Positions 45,818 through 58,487 of a stretch of 64,000 bases of DNA are shown here, piece after piece. The notes beneath the pieces are model-generated. The model searched no databases. It saw only the letters and a list, made by a program, of their open reading frames with translations, and had not been told where the DNA came from. The DNA is from Pyrenophora tritici-repentis (Eukaryota; Ascomycota; Dothideomycetes; Pleosporales; Pleosporaceae). How positions within the stretch are numbered: the stretch's first letter is position 1; every line of letters begins with the position of its first letter. Position numbers and translations under genes: made by a program. Where the stretch lies: contig NC_089392.1 of assembly GCF_003171515.1 (NCBI RefSeq), positions 1,798,001 through 1,862,000 on the forward strand, in the 5' to 3' direction.

Positions 45818-46825
45818 ATGCGCACTGCTCTTACAAGATTGTATCAAGTTCGTACTCAATTTCCCCGCTCCAGCGCCCCCACGCGCTTCTTCCATACGTC
45901 ATCGGCCGTTATGGCAGGTCTCACGATCAACTCACAGTATGCCATGCCGTCGGGGCACAAGATTCCTGTTCTTGGCTATGGCGTCTACCAAACACCGGCA
46001 GATGTCGCTGCCGATGTGGTTCAGCATGCGCTCAAGGTTGGCTATCGGCACGTTGATTCAGCTGTAGCGTACCGGAACGAGCAACCTTCCGCCGAGGGTA
46101 TGAAGAAATCTGGCATTTCTCGGGAAGAATTGTTCTTTACGACGAAGATTCCGCCCAAAGATATGAGCTACATCACCGCGAAAGCGCACATCGAGAACAC
46201 GCTCAAGACCACGGGATTCGATTACGTCGATCTCTACCTGCTGCATAGTCCTTACGGTGGAAAGGAGAATCGGATCGGCGCATGGAGAGCCCTAGTTGAG
46301 GGCGTGCAGGCTGGTAAGATCCGTTCCATAGGCGTGTCCAACTATGGCGTCCACCATCTGGAAGAACTAGAAACGTGGATCAAAGAGACCGAAGCGAAGG
46401 AGGGCAAAGGCAAAGGAGGTGTGATCAGCATAAACCAGGTCGAACTGCATCCTTGGCTTGCGCGACCGGATATCGTTGCATGGTGCAAAGAAAGGAATGT
46501 GCTGTGCGAAGCATATTGCCCAATTGTCCGTGCGACTAGAAATGATGATCCGCTACTGAAGCCACTCGCGCAAAAATACGACAAAACTTCATCCCAAATC
46601 TTACTAAGGTGGAGCTTACAGATGGTACGTTTACGGGATAGTAAGAAATCGTGCATGTGCTAAACACTACAGGGCTTCGTTCCACTTCCCAAATCTGTCA
46701 CCAAGTCTAGAATCGAGGAGAACGCCCAAATTTACGATTTTGAGCTTACGGATGAGGACATGAAGAGCCTCGATACCGGAAAGTACGAGCCGTGCGCATG
46801 GGATCCCACAGTCAGTCACGATTGA
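45818..46825 (+). CDS. Aldo-keto reductase, 319 aa, two exons, mitochondrial-looking N-terminus
   Basis: Exons are 45818-46624 and 46673-46825. The 48-bp intron (GTACGT...CTACAG) lies between codons and joins WSLQM to GFVPLPKS. The catalytic tetrad is visible: Asp and Tyr in DSAVAYRNE, Lys in TTKIPP and His in [15 protein letters not shown] and the NADPH-binding [14 protein letters not shown] follow. The length fits the AKR superfamily after removal of the leader. The first 30 residues are basic and hydroxylated, with RFFHTSSA before a second Met (45910). This suggests either a mitochondrial presequence or two start sites giving mitochondrial and cytosolic forms. The enzyme reduces aldehydes or ketones with NADPH; the substrate is unknown. 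Confidence 0.88.
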
Positions 46826-48336
46826 TGGCGCCAGTTTATGTATCTACCAATAGGTACCTGAATTCAATGTTTCCGCCATGCTTCCCAACAATTATGATAT
46901 CACTGTCCAGCCAATTCGTCAAATTCAGTCATTATCCTGCCGTAATTCGACATTAGGCTCCTTCTACTTCCAATAATCATCACCTTTCAAATCCATGCAC
47001 CAGACTTCGTCGCCGTTATCATCCACCATACACACCACCTTCGCCATCCTCCCATCCAGCCACAATCCGCGATGTGGTGGGCCAATCCGGGGCCTCGTAA
47101 AATTCCCCGACCCGGAATATCAATTCCCTGGGTTCTGGTCCTTGCTTGTTCTTCTATAAATACCTGAATAACTCCAGTGCGCTCGTGCCATTAAGAAGTG
47201 ACCTCTGGAACTGGTTTCCCCCCTCAAAATTGTCGAATTCGAGAACCAACACCTACTATGGGCCTTCATAACTCTCATATCTCTCGCGACATTCTGATGA
47301 TACGTTTATACACAAATCTGCTGTCTTCAATATGGGAATAGCTGCAATCAGGCCTAGGGTTTCTAAAGGCCAAATACCGTTTCGTGGAATGTTTACACTA
47401 AAATGTTGACGATTCTACATATTCTTTGGCATCGAATCGAGGTGGTAATTAGCTGATATCGCAAAATGGCCCTCGACACCGGAATTTCAGGCCTCGCAAC
47501 GATTTCGGATGAAGTTCAAGGATACTAGGGAGACCTGGGTATGTCGAAATCCCGTTCCACTTGTGAACCCCGGAGAGCTTCCTTAAGGTGTTGTTCGGAA
47601 GTGCGAGTATCAAGTCAAGGTCTGTCGTCTCGAGCATTCGCAAGAAATACGAACATTTGAGGCTGTGTTATATAGCTTTTGGGACAGGACTGTTGATCCA
47701 GGTTTTCAGTCTTGGACCAGTCCATGGCATCCAGCCAGAGTTCTGCAGTCAAATGATGGATCATCGCATGGTGAGGTATATACACTGCTAAAAGTGCTTC
47801 AGCTGCTGCATAGTCCTTTTATATATCTTAGGATCATAAGGCGAGCAACCACCGACATTGAATCAATCCTCATCATATGTTGTCCTCTTCGTGCTCACAA
47901 ATTAACCAAGTGAGGGGTGGACGTATTTGCTATTGTCTCAATCGGAGCAACGTAGCCCATTCATGTGTTGCATATAGACCGCATCGTTCTTTATGACAGC
48001 TGTCATATTGAAACTTGGAGTAGTGTACGCTAAATCTAGTTGCCTTTATTTTCGGGGCGGTTTATGGAAAAAGTTTACATGCCAAAACCGTGCCGAGGTT
48101 ATCCGACAAGTTCTATCGTATTTGTCCGCAGCCCGTGATGCATTGAGAATAATTTGGTGGGTCTGACGTTTGTAAAGCGGAGGATGCTCGGCTACGTCAT
48201 ACTGACCTACCGTCAAGTACATGACAATTCCTCGCAATTAACAACCCGCATCTTTCAAACAAATAACAAATACCTTTCACATTATTGTTGTTCAGTCAGA
48301 AATATACTGGGTAGAAACATTCTAAATTAACCCATC
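46826..48336. other. Intergenic
   Basis: 1.5 kb, rather AT-rich, with short ORFs only. Nothing recognised. Confidence 0.45.
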
Positions 48337-49095
48337 ATGGTCGCAAAGAAAGTTCTTATCGTCCTCTCGGACGCAAGCTCTTTTCCCCTCTACAACACAG
48401 GCAGCGATGGCAAAACAGTCTCGCAACCCTCCGGTTACTTCCTTATGGAACTCGCCAAGCCGCTCCAAAAGGTCCTTGACGCTGGCTACGAAGTCACCTT
48501 TGCGTCGCCAGAAGGCAAGGAGCCCACGCCAGACCCGCTCAGTGTATCCCTCGCGGCTTTTGCTGGCAACTACTACGAAAAGCAGCGCGAACTTGATTTG
48601 ATTGAGCGCATGAAGAAGGAGAATGGATTTTCGAGGCCGAAAAAGTTCTCAGAGATCAGCGATGACGATTTGAAGAGTTACAGCGGCGTCTTCATCCCCG
48701 GTGGCCACGCCCCCTTGTCGGACCTTGGAGACAACCCAGAGCTCGGACGCATACTCACACACTTTCACTCTGCCCAAAAGCCTACCGCAGCTCTCTGCCA
48801 TGGGCCCTGGGCCTTTCTATCAACCAAGTACACACCAAACAAGGCCGAATTTGCGTACAAAGGCTACAAGATGACGAGTTGGTCTGATGCAGAGGAGAAA
48901 TTTATGGAGACGATAATGAGAGGCGAGATTGATAAGGTGGAATTTACATTGCGAGAGGAGGGCGCCGATATGCAGGAAGGCATTGCGAAGAGTATGGGAA
49001 GCATTACGGTGGATAGAGAGCTCATCACAGGTGACAACCCAATGTCAGCGAATGCGATTGGAGACAAGTTTGTTGAGATGATGGCTGCCAAGTAA
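48337..49095 (+). CDS. DJ-1/PfpI (Hsp31-like) family protein, 252 aa
   Basis: A single exon from ATG to TAA. It starts with KKVLIVLSD, the first strand of the flavodoxin-like fold. It has the acid-side loop FIPGGHAPLSDL and the nucleophile elbow ALCHGPW with the Cys-His pair near residue 150. A C-terminal DRELITGDNPMSANAIG matches the usual end of the Hsp31/glyoxalase-III-like group. The length is right for the family. By family knowledge such proteins convert methylglyoxal without glutathione or act as stress chaperones; which one applies here is inference. Probably cytosolic. It lies downstream of the aldo-keto reductase in the same direction, but with 1.5 kb between them. Confidence 0.85.
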   Translation: MVAKKVLIVLSDASSFPLYNTGSDGKTVSQPSGYFLMELAKPLQKVLDAGYEVTFASPEGKEPTPDPLSVSLAAFAGNYYEKQRELDLIERMKKENGFSRPKKFSEISDDDLKSYSGVFIPGGHAPLSDLGDNPELGRILTHFHSAQKPTAALCHGPWAFLSTKYTPNKAEFAYKGYKMTSWSDAEEKFMETIMRGEIDKVEFTLREEGADMQEGIAKSMGSITVDRELITGDNPMSANAIGDKFVEMMAAK

Positions 49096-49869
49096 AGGTC
49101 GAACATAGCTCGGAACAAACGGTTAGCACCGAATGATATCAGGACATGGAAATTCGATAAATCATGCAGTCTCAACACGGCTGTATTTGCTTCTTTTATG
49201 TGCGAGTGACGTTGGCCTGGTTGAAGCCGTCAAGAGAAGATAGGAGTCGGCAATATAAGAGACGAAGCTGTCTCCCATGGCGATACTGGAGATTTCGCGA
49301 ATGTACACGTAAACAATGGGACGTGTATTGCTGTATAAGGGAGGTTACTCAGCTGTGAGGTGTCGCGCTGCAGCCTTATCTTACCGGAAGTTTAAGCGAG
49401 TTTTGGCATCCACTCTCGACGTCATGCATCATCGGATGACAGCGGTGCGATTCACAGGGGATCGCTGGTACCACACAAAGACTGCTTTTCGACAGTGTGA
49501 TAGCGCCATTACTAACTAGTGACCTCGCATAAAAACGCTAACCGTCGTGGACAACCCTCAACATACCAATGATACGCCTCGGGACGGGGCACTTCAATCA
49601 CCGCCTTCCCCAAGAGCGTTGGTCAAAAGTCAAAACCAGCATTGAGCCACGCAAGATGCAGAAAGAGATAATGAGCATGTTTGATTCTGGGCAAGACCAG
49701 GCAGCCCTACCTACTTAACTCCGGTGCGGCCCGGCGTTTGTCTAGCACCTGAAGAAAAAGCATAGATAGCATGACGCAGGGTCAGCCAAAAGTTCATCAT
49801 CAGTCAACTCGTCAGGGCCACAAGAAGCCTCTTACACTTTGTTAAGACTCTATAATTCTGTATTTGGAC
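49096..49869. other. Intergenic
   Basis: No gene seen. Presumed 3' end of the DJ-1-like gene and promoter of the oxoprolinase-like gene. Confidence 0.4.
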
Positions 49870-52800
49870 ATGTCTACTCCGGGATATAGGCTGGGTGTTG
49901 ATGTTGGTGGGTAAGTATTTTCGCTTTGAATTTCCTACAATCAGCAGTGGCAAGGACACCTTGGGGCACCGGCCAAAGCGAACACGCATGGTTTGGCCGG
50001 CTCCACTACTACCACCCATCTAAACCCTATCTCAATACAACGCAACATCTAAATATTGCGGGCTGCCACTAACAATAGGCTAGTACCTTTACTGATGGTA
50101 CGCCCTGTTCAAAATGTAGGCCTTTATCTTTTGACCAAGTTTAGTATGCGTAATCACGCCAAACGGCGAGGCCGTACGTACAAAGGTACCAACGAATACG
50201 GAAGATCAGTCCATCGGAGTGCACAATGGTGTTCAGCAGGCGCGGAAGATACTAAAAGAGAAGTACAGCTGGGAAGGGAAGTTTGAGTACATACATCATG
50301 GCACAACTACCGGCACCAATGCGGTGCTTGAAGGAAAGGGCGCCAAATGCGGTCTCGTAGTTACCAAAGGACATAAAGATATGCTTTCTGTGCGACGAAG
50401 CCAGATACCAGGAGGACTCGGTAGGTTTGCTTTATAGCGATATTTCACCATGAATGTACAACTACTAATTCCCATTATCAGGTGCATGGATGAATTATGA
50501 GCAGCCTGAGCCTCTCGTACCCTTGGAACGTACGGTCGAGGTCAAGGAACGCATCAAGATTGATGGCAGTGTCTTCTACGAACTTGATGAGAAACAGTTC
50601 CGGGAAGATCTGCAAGATCTCAAGAGCCAGAACCCCCAAGCAATTGCCGTTTCCCTAATCAACTCTTTTGCCAACGGTGTGCACGAGGAGCGGATAAAAG
50701 CCATCTTGAGCGACGAGTTTGGACCGAATGTTGAAATCGTTACTTCGACGGACGTCTTACCGGAAATCCAGGAGTATGAGCGGACAGTCACAACCGCTGC
50801 AAATGCCATGGTCAAACCAGTGGTAAAGCGATACATGCAAAATTTGCAGAAAAAGCTTGCGGATGACACGGATACAGTACGCATTCTCAAATCTGATGGG
50901 GATCTAACTTCAGTTCAGCTCGCTGGGGAGACACCAGTACGTATCCTCATGAGTGGACCGGCCGGTGGCGTCAAAGCCGTTTCGCATCTGGTCGCGAAGA
51001 ACACGCCTTACAAAAACCTCATCACTCTCGATATGGGTGGGACAAGCACTGACTGCGCCCTACTTCCAGGGAGTGATGCCATTATTCGTCGCGAAACATC
51101 AGTTGGACATCTATCAGTGCGCGCGCCATCGGTTGACGTTACCACTACAGGAGCTGGCGGAGGCTCTATCGCGTTTTACAACGATTTTACAAAGAGTTTG
51201 AGAGTAGGACCGGAGTCTAGTGGTGCTACCCCAGGACCTGCAGCTTATGGCAAAGGTGGCAAGCAAGCTACGGTCACAGACGCAAACTTGGTCCTAGGTC
51301 GTCTCCCGTCAAAACTCCTGGGCGGCACGTTCAGTCTTGATGTTGCGGCTTCAACTGCAGCAGTCAACTCAATTGCTAATCAGATGGGTGTCGACTCCAC
51401 AATAGCAGCAGAGGGTATCATCGATCTGGTAAATGAGGCTATGCATGGAGCACTCCGCCTGGTATCCGTAGAGCAGGGTTATGATCCACGGGAGTTCGCA
51501 CTGGTAACTCTTGGAGGAGCAGGTCCCCTCCATGGAAATGCTCTCGGCAAGCTTCTCGGGTCTTGGCCTGTCATAATTCCTCCTTCTCCTGGCGTGCTTT
51601 GTGCACAGGGGGACGCTATCACGAAGATGTCTCACGAGGAAGGCTGCACATACATTCGAGTTTTCTCGGAAATCTCCGAACAAGACCTTAGACAGACACT
51701 ACAAGGTCTCAAAGAAAATGGTGAAACCACGATGAAAACCTCGCTTGCCAACGACCATGCCGCGCTGAAAGTCCAGTATCAGACGGACATGCGCTACAAG
51801 GGTCAAGCAATGACTTTCACAGTCGACCTCAGTTCAAAGGAGCTTGAACATTCACAAAATCTTGTTAGTATCCTGCGCAGTAGGTTCAATGAAGCTCATC
51901 AGCATCGATTTGGCTTCTCCAACCCGGATGCTGAGATTGAGACTATGCGCTTGCGCGCCAAAGTCGTCGATGCTTCCGAAGAGGTAACTTTCAAGCCGCT
52001 CGAGGCAGCTCATACCACCGAACCTTCGCAAGATGCCATGGTCATGAAGCAGGAAATTATGCATGAAGGCCAAAAGGTGGAGGCTACATTTTGGGATCGT
52101 ATTAAACTTGGCGGCGCTGGTAAAATTATACAAGGTCCGGCCGTCATCTCAGAGATGGATTCTAATACCTTGATCCTTCCTGGTTACTATGGTGAAACCG
52201 ACTCAATGGGCAATATACTCATCTGGCCGTCCGAGAAGAGCGCAAGCAAAAAGGCAGTGCACACCAAAGAGTCAGCCCAGGCATTAGTGAAAGAGCAGCC
52301 TATCATCTCCACGCTCATTGCTTCTGCTCTATCATCTATTCGAAGAGAAATGGATAGTTGCATGTTGACGACGGCGATGAGTCCAGCTATCAGGGACCAA
52401 CAAGACGAGTTCAATGTCATCACCAACACGCGCGGCCAGATGCTTGTCGGTCAATTCGGGTCTTTCATTACCCAGTTTTTGAATGGTTGGGACGGCACTG
52501 TTGAAGAAGGAGATGGTGAGTCACCTCTGAAACAGCTTTTCATGTTCAATCTTACTGATATGCATTAACCACAGTCTTCATGACGAATGACGTCTTTCAG
52601 ATTGATGGCGCGGTATCGCATCTGAATGACGTCATACTACTACTCCCCATTTACTTTGAGCACAAGCTCATAGGGTGGGCTGCTAACTTTGGTCACTTGA
52701 CCGATATACAAGGCAAAGTGCCGGGATCCATGAGTATCAACGCTTCAACAATTTACGAAGATGGACTCCAGATCCCGATCGTCAAGTTGTACGAAAAAGG

Positions 52801-54341
52801 CGTTTACAACGAAAGCTTGGCGACAGTGCTATTTCGCAACTCTCGTGCGCCAGATTGGTTCCGAAGCGACTTAATGGCTCTCGTCGCGGCATGTCGAACT
52901 GCTGCTACGCGGGTTACCGAGCTTTGCGAACGCTATAGTCCAGAGGTATACGAAGCAGCCACAGACTCCCTACTCGAACAGAACAAGATCGCCATCAGAA
53001 CAATCATCAACGAAAAGATCGGCAATGAAGTTGTACGTTTCACCGATTTCGTTGACGATGACGGGCAAGGAGTAGGTCCGTATGCTATATCCTGCTCAAT
53101 GAAGAAAGAGAACGGTAGACTCATATTCGACTGGGATGGCACGTCCCCGCAGTCGAATACCTCTATGAACTTTTACCTTTCAATCACCATGTTCAAGATG
53201 TTCATCGGATACCATTTACTCGCCATATACGATCCTCATGCTATTGTTAACGATGGGTTCCACGAACTGCTCGACATCAAGATCCCAACTGGTACCATCC
53301 TCCGCCCCGTACGTCCTGCGGCAGTGAGTTGCAGGACCCATCTTTTAGGCCGCGTCATGGATGTTTTGCAAGCACTGTTCGGCCAGCAAAGCCCGGATCA
53401 TCGCTGTGCAGCAGGCTTCTCTGACTCGCCCCATCTCTTCTATTCGGGTTTCAAGCCAGATGGAGAGTTTTATTTGCTTTACCAAATCGGTTTTGGTGGT
53501 GTTCCCGCTCGCCCGATTGGCGATGGACCAGATTGTCACTGCCTGTTCCCTGCTATCAAGGCTATTCCTACAGAGAACATTGAGCTGTACTATCCTGTCA
53601 TCATCGAAGCAAATGAGGCGCTGCCGGATTCTGGAGGCGCCGGCTTCTATCGTGGTGGTAATGCACAGCGGACGCTATACAGGTGGTTGTGTGAGGGTGA
53701 CGTGAGTATCCACGATGATCGATGGATGCTTAAGCCTTGGGGTGTCAATGGTGGTAAACCAGGCAGTAGATCAAGGAAAGTGCTCTATCGGAATAAAAGC
53801 TACGGCACGGGAACAGAGAAGGACAACATGGAGCTTTGCCAATCAAAGCAAGATTACGTCCATGTCTACCCTGGTAAGTACTAATCTCATGTGCCCAAAA
53901 CACGATAGCTGATAACGTGTAGGCGACGTTCTTGAGTGGATAACTTGGGGTGGCGGTGGCCTTGGTGACCCCCTCACGCGCCCTGCTGAACGTGTAGCCC
54001 AAGAAGTGCATCGCCGACTGGTCACTATCGCAGGAGCCAAGCAGAACTACGGAGTCGTCATACAACCAAACAGCTTCAACTTCGATGAGGTTGCCACTGC
54101 AGACCTCCGGAACAAGATACGCGAAGAGCGTGCGAAAGAAGGGTATAGTACGCATAACACCATCGATCGAGGTGGCACAATCTCCGAATTGATGGAAAAG
54201 TGTGAAACGGAGACTGGACTGAATCCTCCAGTTCCGCAGTGGGAAAAGCCTCCTTATGGCCCCCATGCGGGATTGGAGTATGTGAGGAACTGGTTCGAAA
54301 AGATGCGGGTTGAGGGTATGAGCGCATGGGATAAGGCTTAG
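49870..54341 (+). CDS. 5-oxoprolinase / hydantoinase A-B fusion enzyme, 1360 aa, six exons
   Basis: Exons are 49870-49910, 50084-50097 (14 nt), 50145-50420, 50482-52515, 52575-53873 and 53923-54341. All junctions are canonical and in frame. The tiny second exon completes the phosphate-binding GVDVGGTFTD, so it must be real. The hydantoinase-A half shows HHGTTTGTNAV, the metal/ATP region LDMGGTSTDCAL and TTGAGGGSIAF. The hydantoinase-B half begins near residue 770 and shows FDWDGTSPQSN, PTGTILRP and the C-terminal WGGGGLGDPLTR. Length and order match eukaryotic ATP-dependent oxoprolinases, which open 5-oxoproline to glutamate in the gamma-glutamyl cycle. A hydantoinase or related acyl-amide substrate cannot be excluded. 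Probably a cytosolic homodimer. Confidence 0.9.
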
Positions 54342-55398
54342 GAGATCAGAACTGGTATCATCAAGTGATATTACAGTACCGTCCAAGACATAGTTTGAAC
54401 ATAGATCCTCTTTTTGAGCTGGCGCGAAAGGTGTGATATTGAACGAGATTATCTGAAGTGAGACAGATCCAGGATATGAGACATGATATGGATGTGTAAA
54501 AATGCACCAGTACTATAAACTTTCCCCATGAACAAAAACACAGTCGACGGAAGTTTATTATATCCGAAGACCTGAGCACAGCTACATTGATCTCTTGCAT
54601 CCACTAAGGTATCATATGGCACACACCCCCACAAGACAATTTAGGCACGAGCAGCGAGCTACACCATCGTCACGAGGCCCATGCCCAACCCGAACAGCTC
54701 TTCTGATCAAACAAGTGATAAGGCCCACTTCCAGTAAACCGAAGGATCGTAATATCCCCAGCCACATCTGGCAAACAAAACGACTCAAGTGAATCAAAAC
54801 AGGCCGAAAACAAGTCTCACCCCATCGCTCAAAACGTACAAGTGAAATACTCGCCCCCTGGCTCCGCACCAAACTCAAAGTTCCGTATATATTCATCAAG
54901 TATTAACCTCCCCCTATGCACACTATCCCCGATTTAGGCTGGAGAGTAGCTAACCTCCGTCCCATTAACTAGACATCCGCCTCATGCTTTTACACGTCGA
55001 CAACAGAATTATGTGTGTATAGGCTGCGATGATTACTGGGGTACCTATAGTGGGACCAGACATGCGGCATGTCCATCGCGCGTTGCATGGCCAGATGTGC
55101 CGGGATATGAGGAGGATGGTATGCATGCGACGCTGCGTGTGGGGAAGCCGCTGTGTCGGACTTATCATGTTTATTTTGAGGAATGTGGGGATGATGATGG
55201 GGAGATAGTGGTAGATTGTGTGACGTGAATGGAAGATGGGGCCTGTAGATATGTTACATAGCAACAATGAGATGATTAGGTAACAATGTGTTTGTATTTT
55301 CATCTGTAATTGTAACTAATTGTAGTTTTATTTGTAAGTTGTATTCTTTCTATATCAGCCCACCTTTATTCAATCCCCTCACCACTAACCTAACCTAA
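54342..55398. other. Intergenic with a possible exon fragment
   Basis: 1.06 kb. A plus-strand frame at about 54950-55228 reads like the C-terminal exon of a cysteine-containing protein (CIGCDDYWGTYSG, then HATLRVGKPLC), but no upstream exon or start is apparent. Nothing else was recognised. Confidence 0.35.
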
Positions 55399-58007
55399 CT
55401 AAGCCAGAGTAAAACTGCCTCCATCCAACCCATAATTCCTCGTCAGCCTCCTCCCATAGTTCCTCGCTCGCTCAAACGTCAACTTGACACCTGGATGCGG
55501 CTCGTGGAAGTTAATCGGCGCCTCGGTGCCAAACAGCTTCCCGCCATCTTTTGGCGTAAACCGCCACACAGACCCGTATAGTTTTTCAGGCTGGAACCCA
55601 ACAGCGCTAAGGGCGGAGACGAAGTCTGTTCAGAGGATCTCTCCGGGGTGAGAGGAGGTTGAGGGCTGGAAAAAGACGTTTGAAAAGGTGTGGTATGGTT
55701 TTTTGGGGACGGTGAAGACTGGGGTAGAAGGCGCGGTGGTTTGGGAGTGTGAAATTGATGATGCGGGTTCTGTGGGAGATGGGGCGGGGGTTCCGCATGT
55801 TTTTGGCTTTTCCTTGCGGATGGGGAGGGTGGTGCTGGGATCGGGGTTTGGTTCGGGGATTACAGGGGTTATGTATTCCTCGTTTTGTCGCGCCTTTTTG
55901 GCGGGCTTCTCGGGCTCGACCCAGTCGGTGGTGCGTTGTAGCTCGCCTCGCGCGGGCATGGATTTTTGGAGGAAGGCTTCGACTTCGGGTTTGAGAAGCT
56001 TTTTCAAATGCTCGTCGTACTTTTCCCACAGGGCGTCAAGTCGGCGCTCGGAGGCCTGCATAGTTTCGACGCTCTCTTTTGTACGTCGTTTGCTCACGGG
56101 GTAGGGCAGGGTGAATGGCTCGCCGAGGTCTCCTAGACGAAGGAAGTTTTTGCCTGCGTAGAATGGACTGACAATCATCTTGAGGTCGTACATTGCTAGA
56201 AAGGCTTGATCAAACTTGAGCGAGTCCAGAGCTACTTTGGTGCGTGCTTCTTCTTTCTTTCCAGGTTGAAAGATTTGAGGACATAGGATGCTCAGACGCG
56301 AGCGCAGTTCGTACCCAAGACCCAGGTCAGACATGAATCTCGCAACCATGGGCGTGATTCTGGGCTTCTGCGTCTTGTCTTGCTGGATGACGCGAAGCAT
56401 CTCCATGACCAAGGTCGCGGGGGGCGCAAGATTCCTCCCCGAAACAGGTCCTGTCCCAACCACAGAAGATAGTCATCTTTATTCACTTCATTTCTCAGCG
56501 TTAAACGACCACCGTCTGTTATGAAGAGTGGGCGCATCGGCGGTGAAGAAAGAAGTATGAATCCCAACTCCCTTTGTTGCTTCTCCACGACGCGCACATC
56601 GAGTATGACCTTTAGTATCCGCACAGCATCCACTAAACCAGGTACGTCTTCTGGTCGACCATAGTTTCCCTTGGCTTGTTGCTTCTGGAGTTCTATGATA
56701 GCATCAAGCTTGTCACTCATCAACTTCCAGATGACGAGATATCCATAGACCTCGTTGATAGCGCTGCTGACTGTGCGGTCCCAATGTTGCCTTATGCGTA
56801 TTGGATGCGATAAGTTGGGAGATATCTTTTTACCGTCTGGTGGAATCTGATCTGATGAATGCTCGCCTTGAAGAGATACAATGTCAGTACATCTCAATCC
56901 ACCTTGATCGGAAATTCACTTACTCCAGTCATTGACAACAACAGCGAAAAAAGATGGATCCTCCCGCATAGCCCAGGCATAGTCTTCCCGCTCGCGCAGT
57001 CGGGCGTGGATAGGCGACTGGATACGTTCTAAATCCACGGTCTGTGGTACGAGATATGGCGACTCGCACGCAAGGTCGACTGCCGATTTTCATTCGCTGT
57101 CTTTAATCGCCGCCATCTTGGGCGGTTCAGGCAATTCAGGTACTTGTTGAAGTGCTGTTGGGTCAAGATCTTTCTCGTGGAGAATGCCTTGGCAGACATT
57201 GATGAGAAACTCCATGACAGCCTTCTGAATTTCCAAAATCAGAAGACCACGAGTTGCGCTTATCTTGATGCCTTCATCTTCAGCTCCTGCAGGAACTTTC
57301 ACCAGCTTGCCATACTCGGTCAAATCGGCAGATCTTAGGTTCATCAGATATTCTACGTCTTTGTCATCATCTTTATTGTCTTCCTCCTCTTCCTCCTTTA
57401 TCTCTTCATCGTCATTCTCGTCATCCTTGGTATCTAACCGCAGAGACCGCGATCCTATAACTCACAGCTCGCGTCCAATAGCTGTACTATCCCAGTCCAT
57501 ATCCACAAACACACTCGGCGCATTGCGGCCCCTCGAGTTCAAGAAGCGGGGAATCGTCGCAGGAGTCAGAAGATCTTCCTCGTTGATATGCGGCCACCAG
57601 TACGCACTGTCTTCGTTTCTCTCTTCACCCCCCACATCAAGCTCGCTCCTACGGAATGCAATGAGATCTGCGCGGTGGGAAGTAGGTATCGTAGTATGCC
57701 ACGAATTATGGAGTATGGTTTTGCGTTGCGTTCGCGTCTTCTTAGACCATCGGGTCCGAATGAGGTCTTCATACCTTGCCAGCACATTGTTGAGCAGCTT
57801 GTAGTTATCAACGATGGATTTGGACTTCGCTCTTGCTTCTCTTCTGCATTCTCGGAGTGATATGGAGTTACCTGGTAGTCCGTTGCCTTCGTATGTCACC
57901 TGAGGTGGCCCACCATCCATTGGGATGCTGGTCTCTCGAAAGTCAACACCAGGAGGCAAGCTTTCGAGCACAATGTTCCTACCACAAAGGTTGACAACTT
58001 GTTGCAT
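55399..58007 (-). pseudogene. Decayed long fungal gene with three in-frame TGA codons and a frameshift
   Basis: On the minus strand one coding frame runs from Met at 58007 through TGA at 57464-57462 and again through TGA at 57092-57090. It crosses a canonical 57-bp intron (56923-56867, GTAAGT, branch TACTGAC) and then shifts frame by one near 56455-56470. It continues through TGA at 55632-55630 to a TAG at 55401-55399. Readable segments include IVLESLPPGVDFRETS, VDNYKLLNNVLARYEDL, YAWAMREDPSFFAVVV, PPMRPLFI and VGFQPEKLYGSVWRFTP. These belong to a large ascomycete family of unnamed proteins of several hundred residues that I recognise but cannot name. At least the last TGA sits where relatives, as I recall, have tryptophan. 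Introns could bypass some TGAs, but not the last one plausibly. Calling it a pseudogene is inference. Confidence 0.65.
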
Positions 58008-58487
58008 ACTGGCGATGTCGGACAAGAAGAATCGAGGATTAGAGAAGAGTTTTTACAGGCTGAGCGAAAAGCAAAACTCAATGAAACGACGACTTGGAAT
58101 TATCCCTGTTTCGCAGCTGGACTGACCCCGCAGTTGCAGATCCCGGGCTCTGATCGGAGTGTCTGTGCGTCATCCGTGTTGGTTTGCGTATCAGCTACTA
58201 CTACTACTACTGGGTCTATTCCCAGCCCGAACTGATCTCAAAATGAGCATGCAGGCTATCCTTTTTCCTTGCGTATCAGCTGGAGGTCTCGACATAGATA
58301 AACAATGTTGACCAGAAGGAACTTGATGACTTTGAAATGCTGTTGGCTTTGTCTGTGCGTTATATTTACAAGTTTGATTCAGTTTCGATGTAACCATAAT
58401 TCAATAGGTTTCTAGGTATTTGTCCATCTCAACTAACGCAGAAGGCAGCCTGAAGTATGTACTAACAGTGTGATGGCTAGAGATATG
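58008..58487. other. Intergenic
   Basis: 480 bp between the decayed gene and the next gene, with a short (ACT)n tract near 58195-58210. It may hold the lost 5' end of the decayed gene. Confidence 0.35.

Noticed and set aside
57410..57480. A 54-bp in-frame intron (GTACAG...TTAG) that would remove the first TGA of the decayed gene
   Set aside because: Possible, but it lacks a branch point and cannot explain the other TGAs or the frameshift, so it was not adopted.
55399..58007. Alternative genetic code (TGA read as Trp)
   Set aside because: Neighbouring genes end in TGA at natural C-termini and the same gene uses TGG elsewhere.
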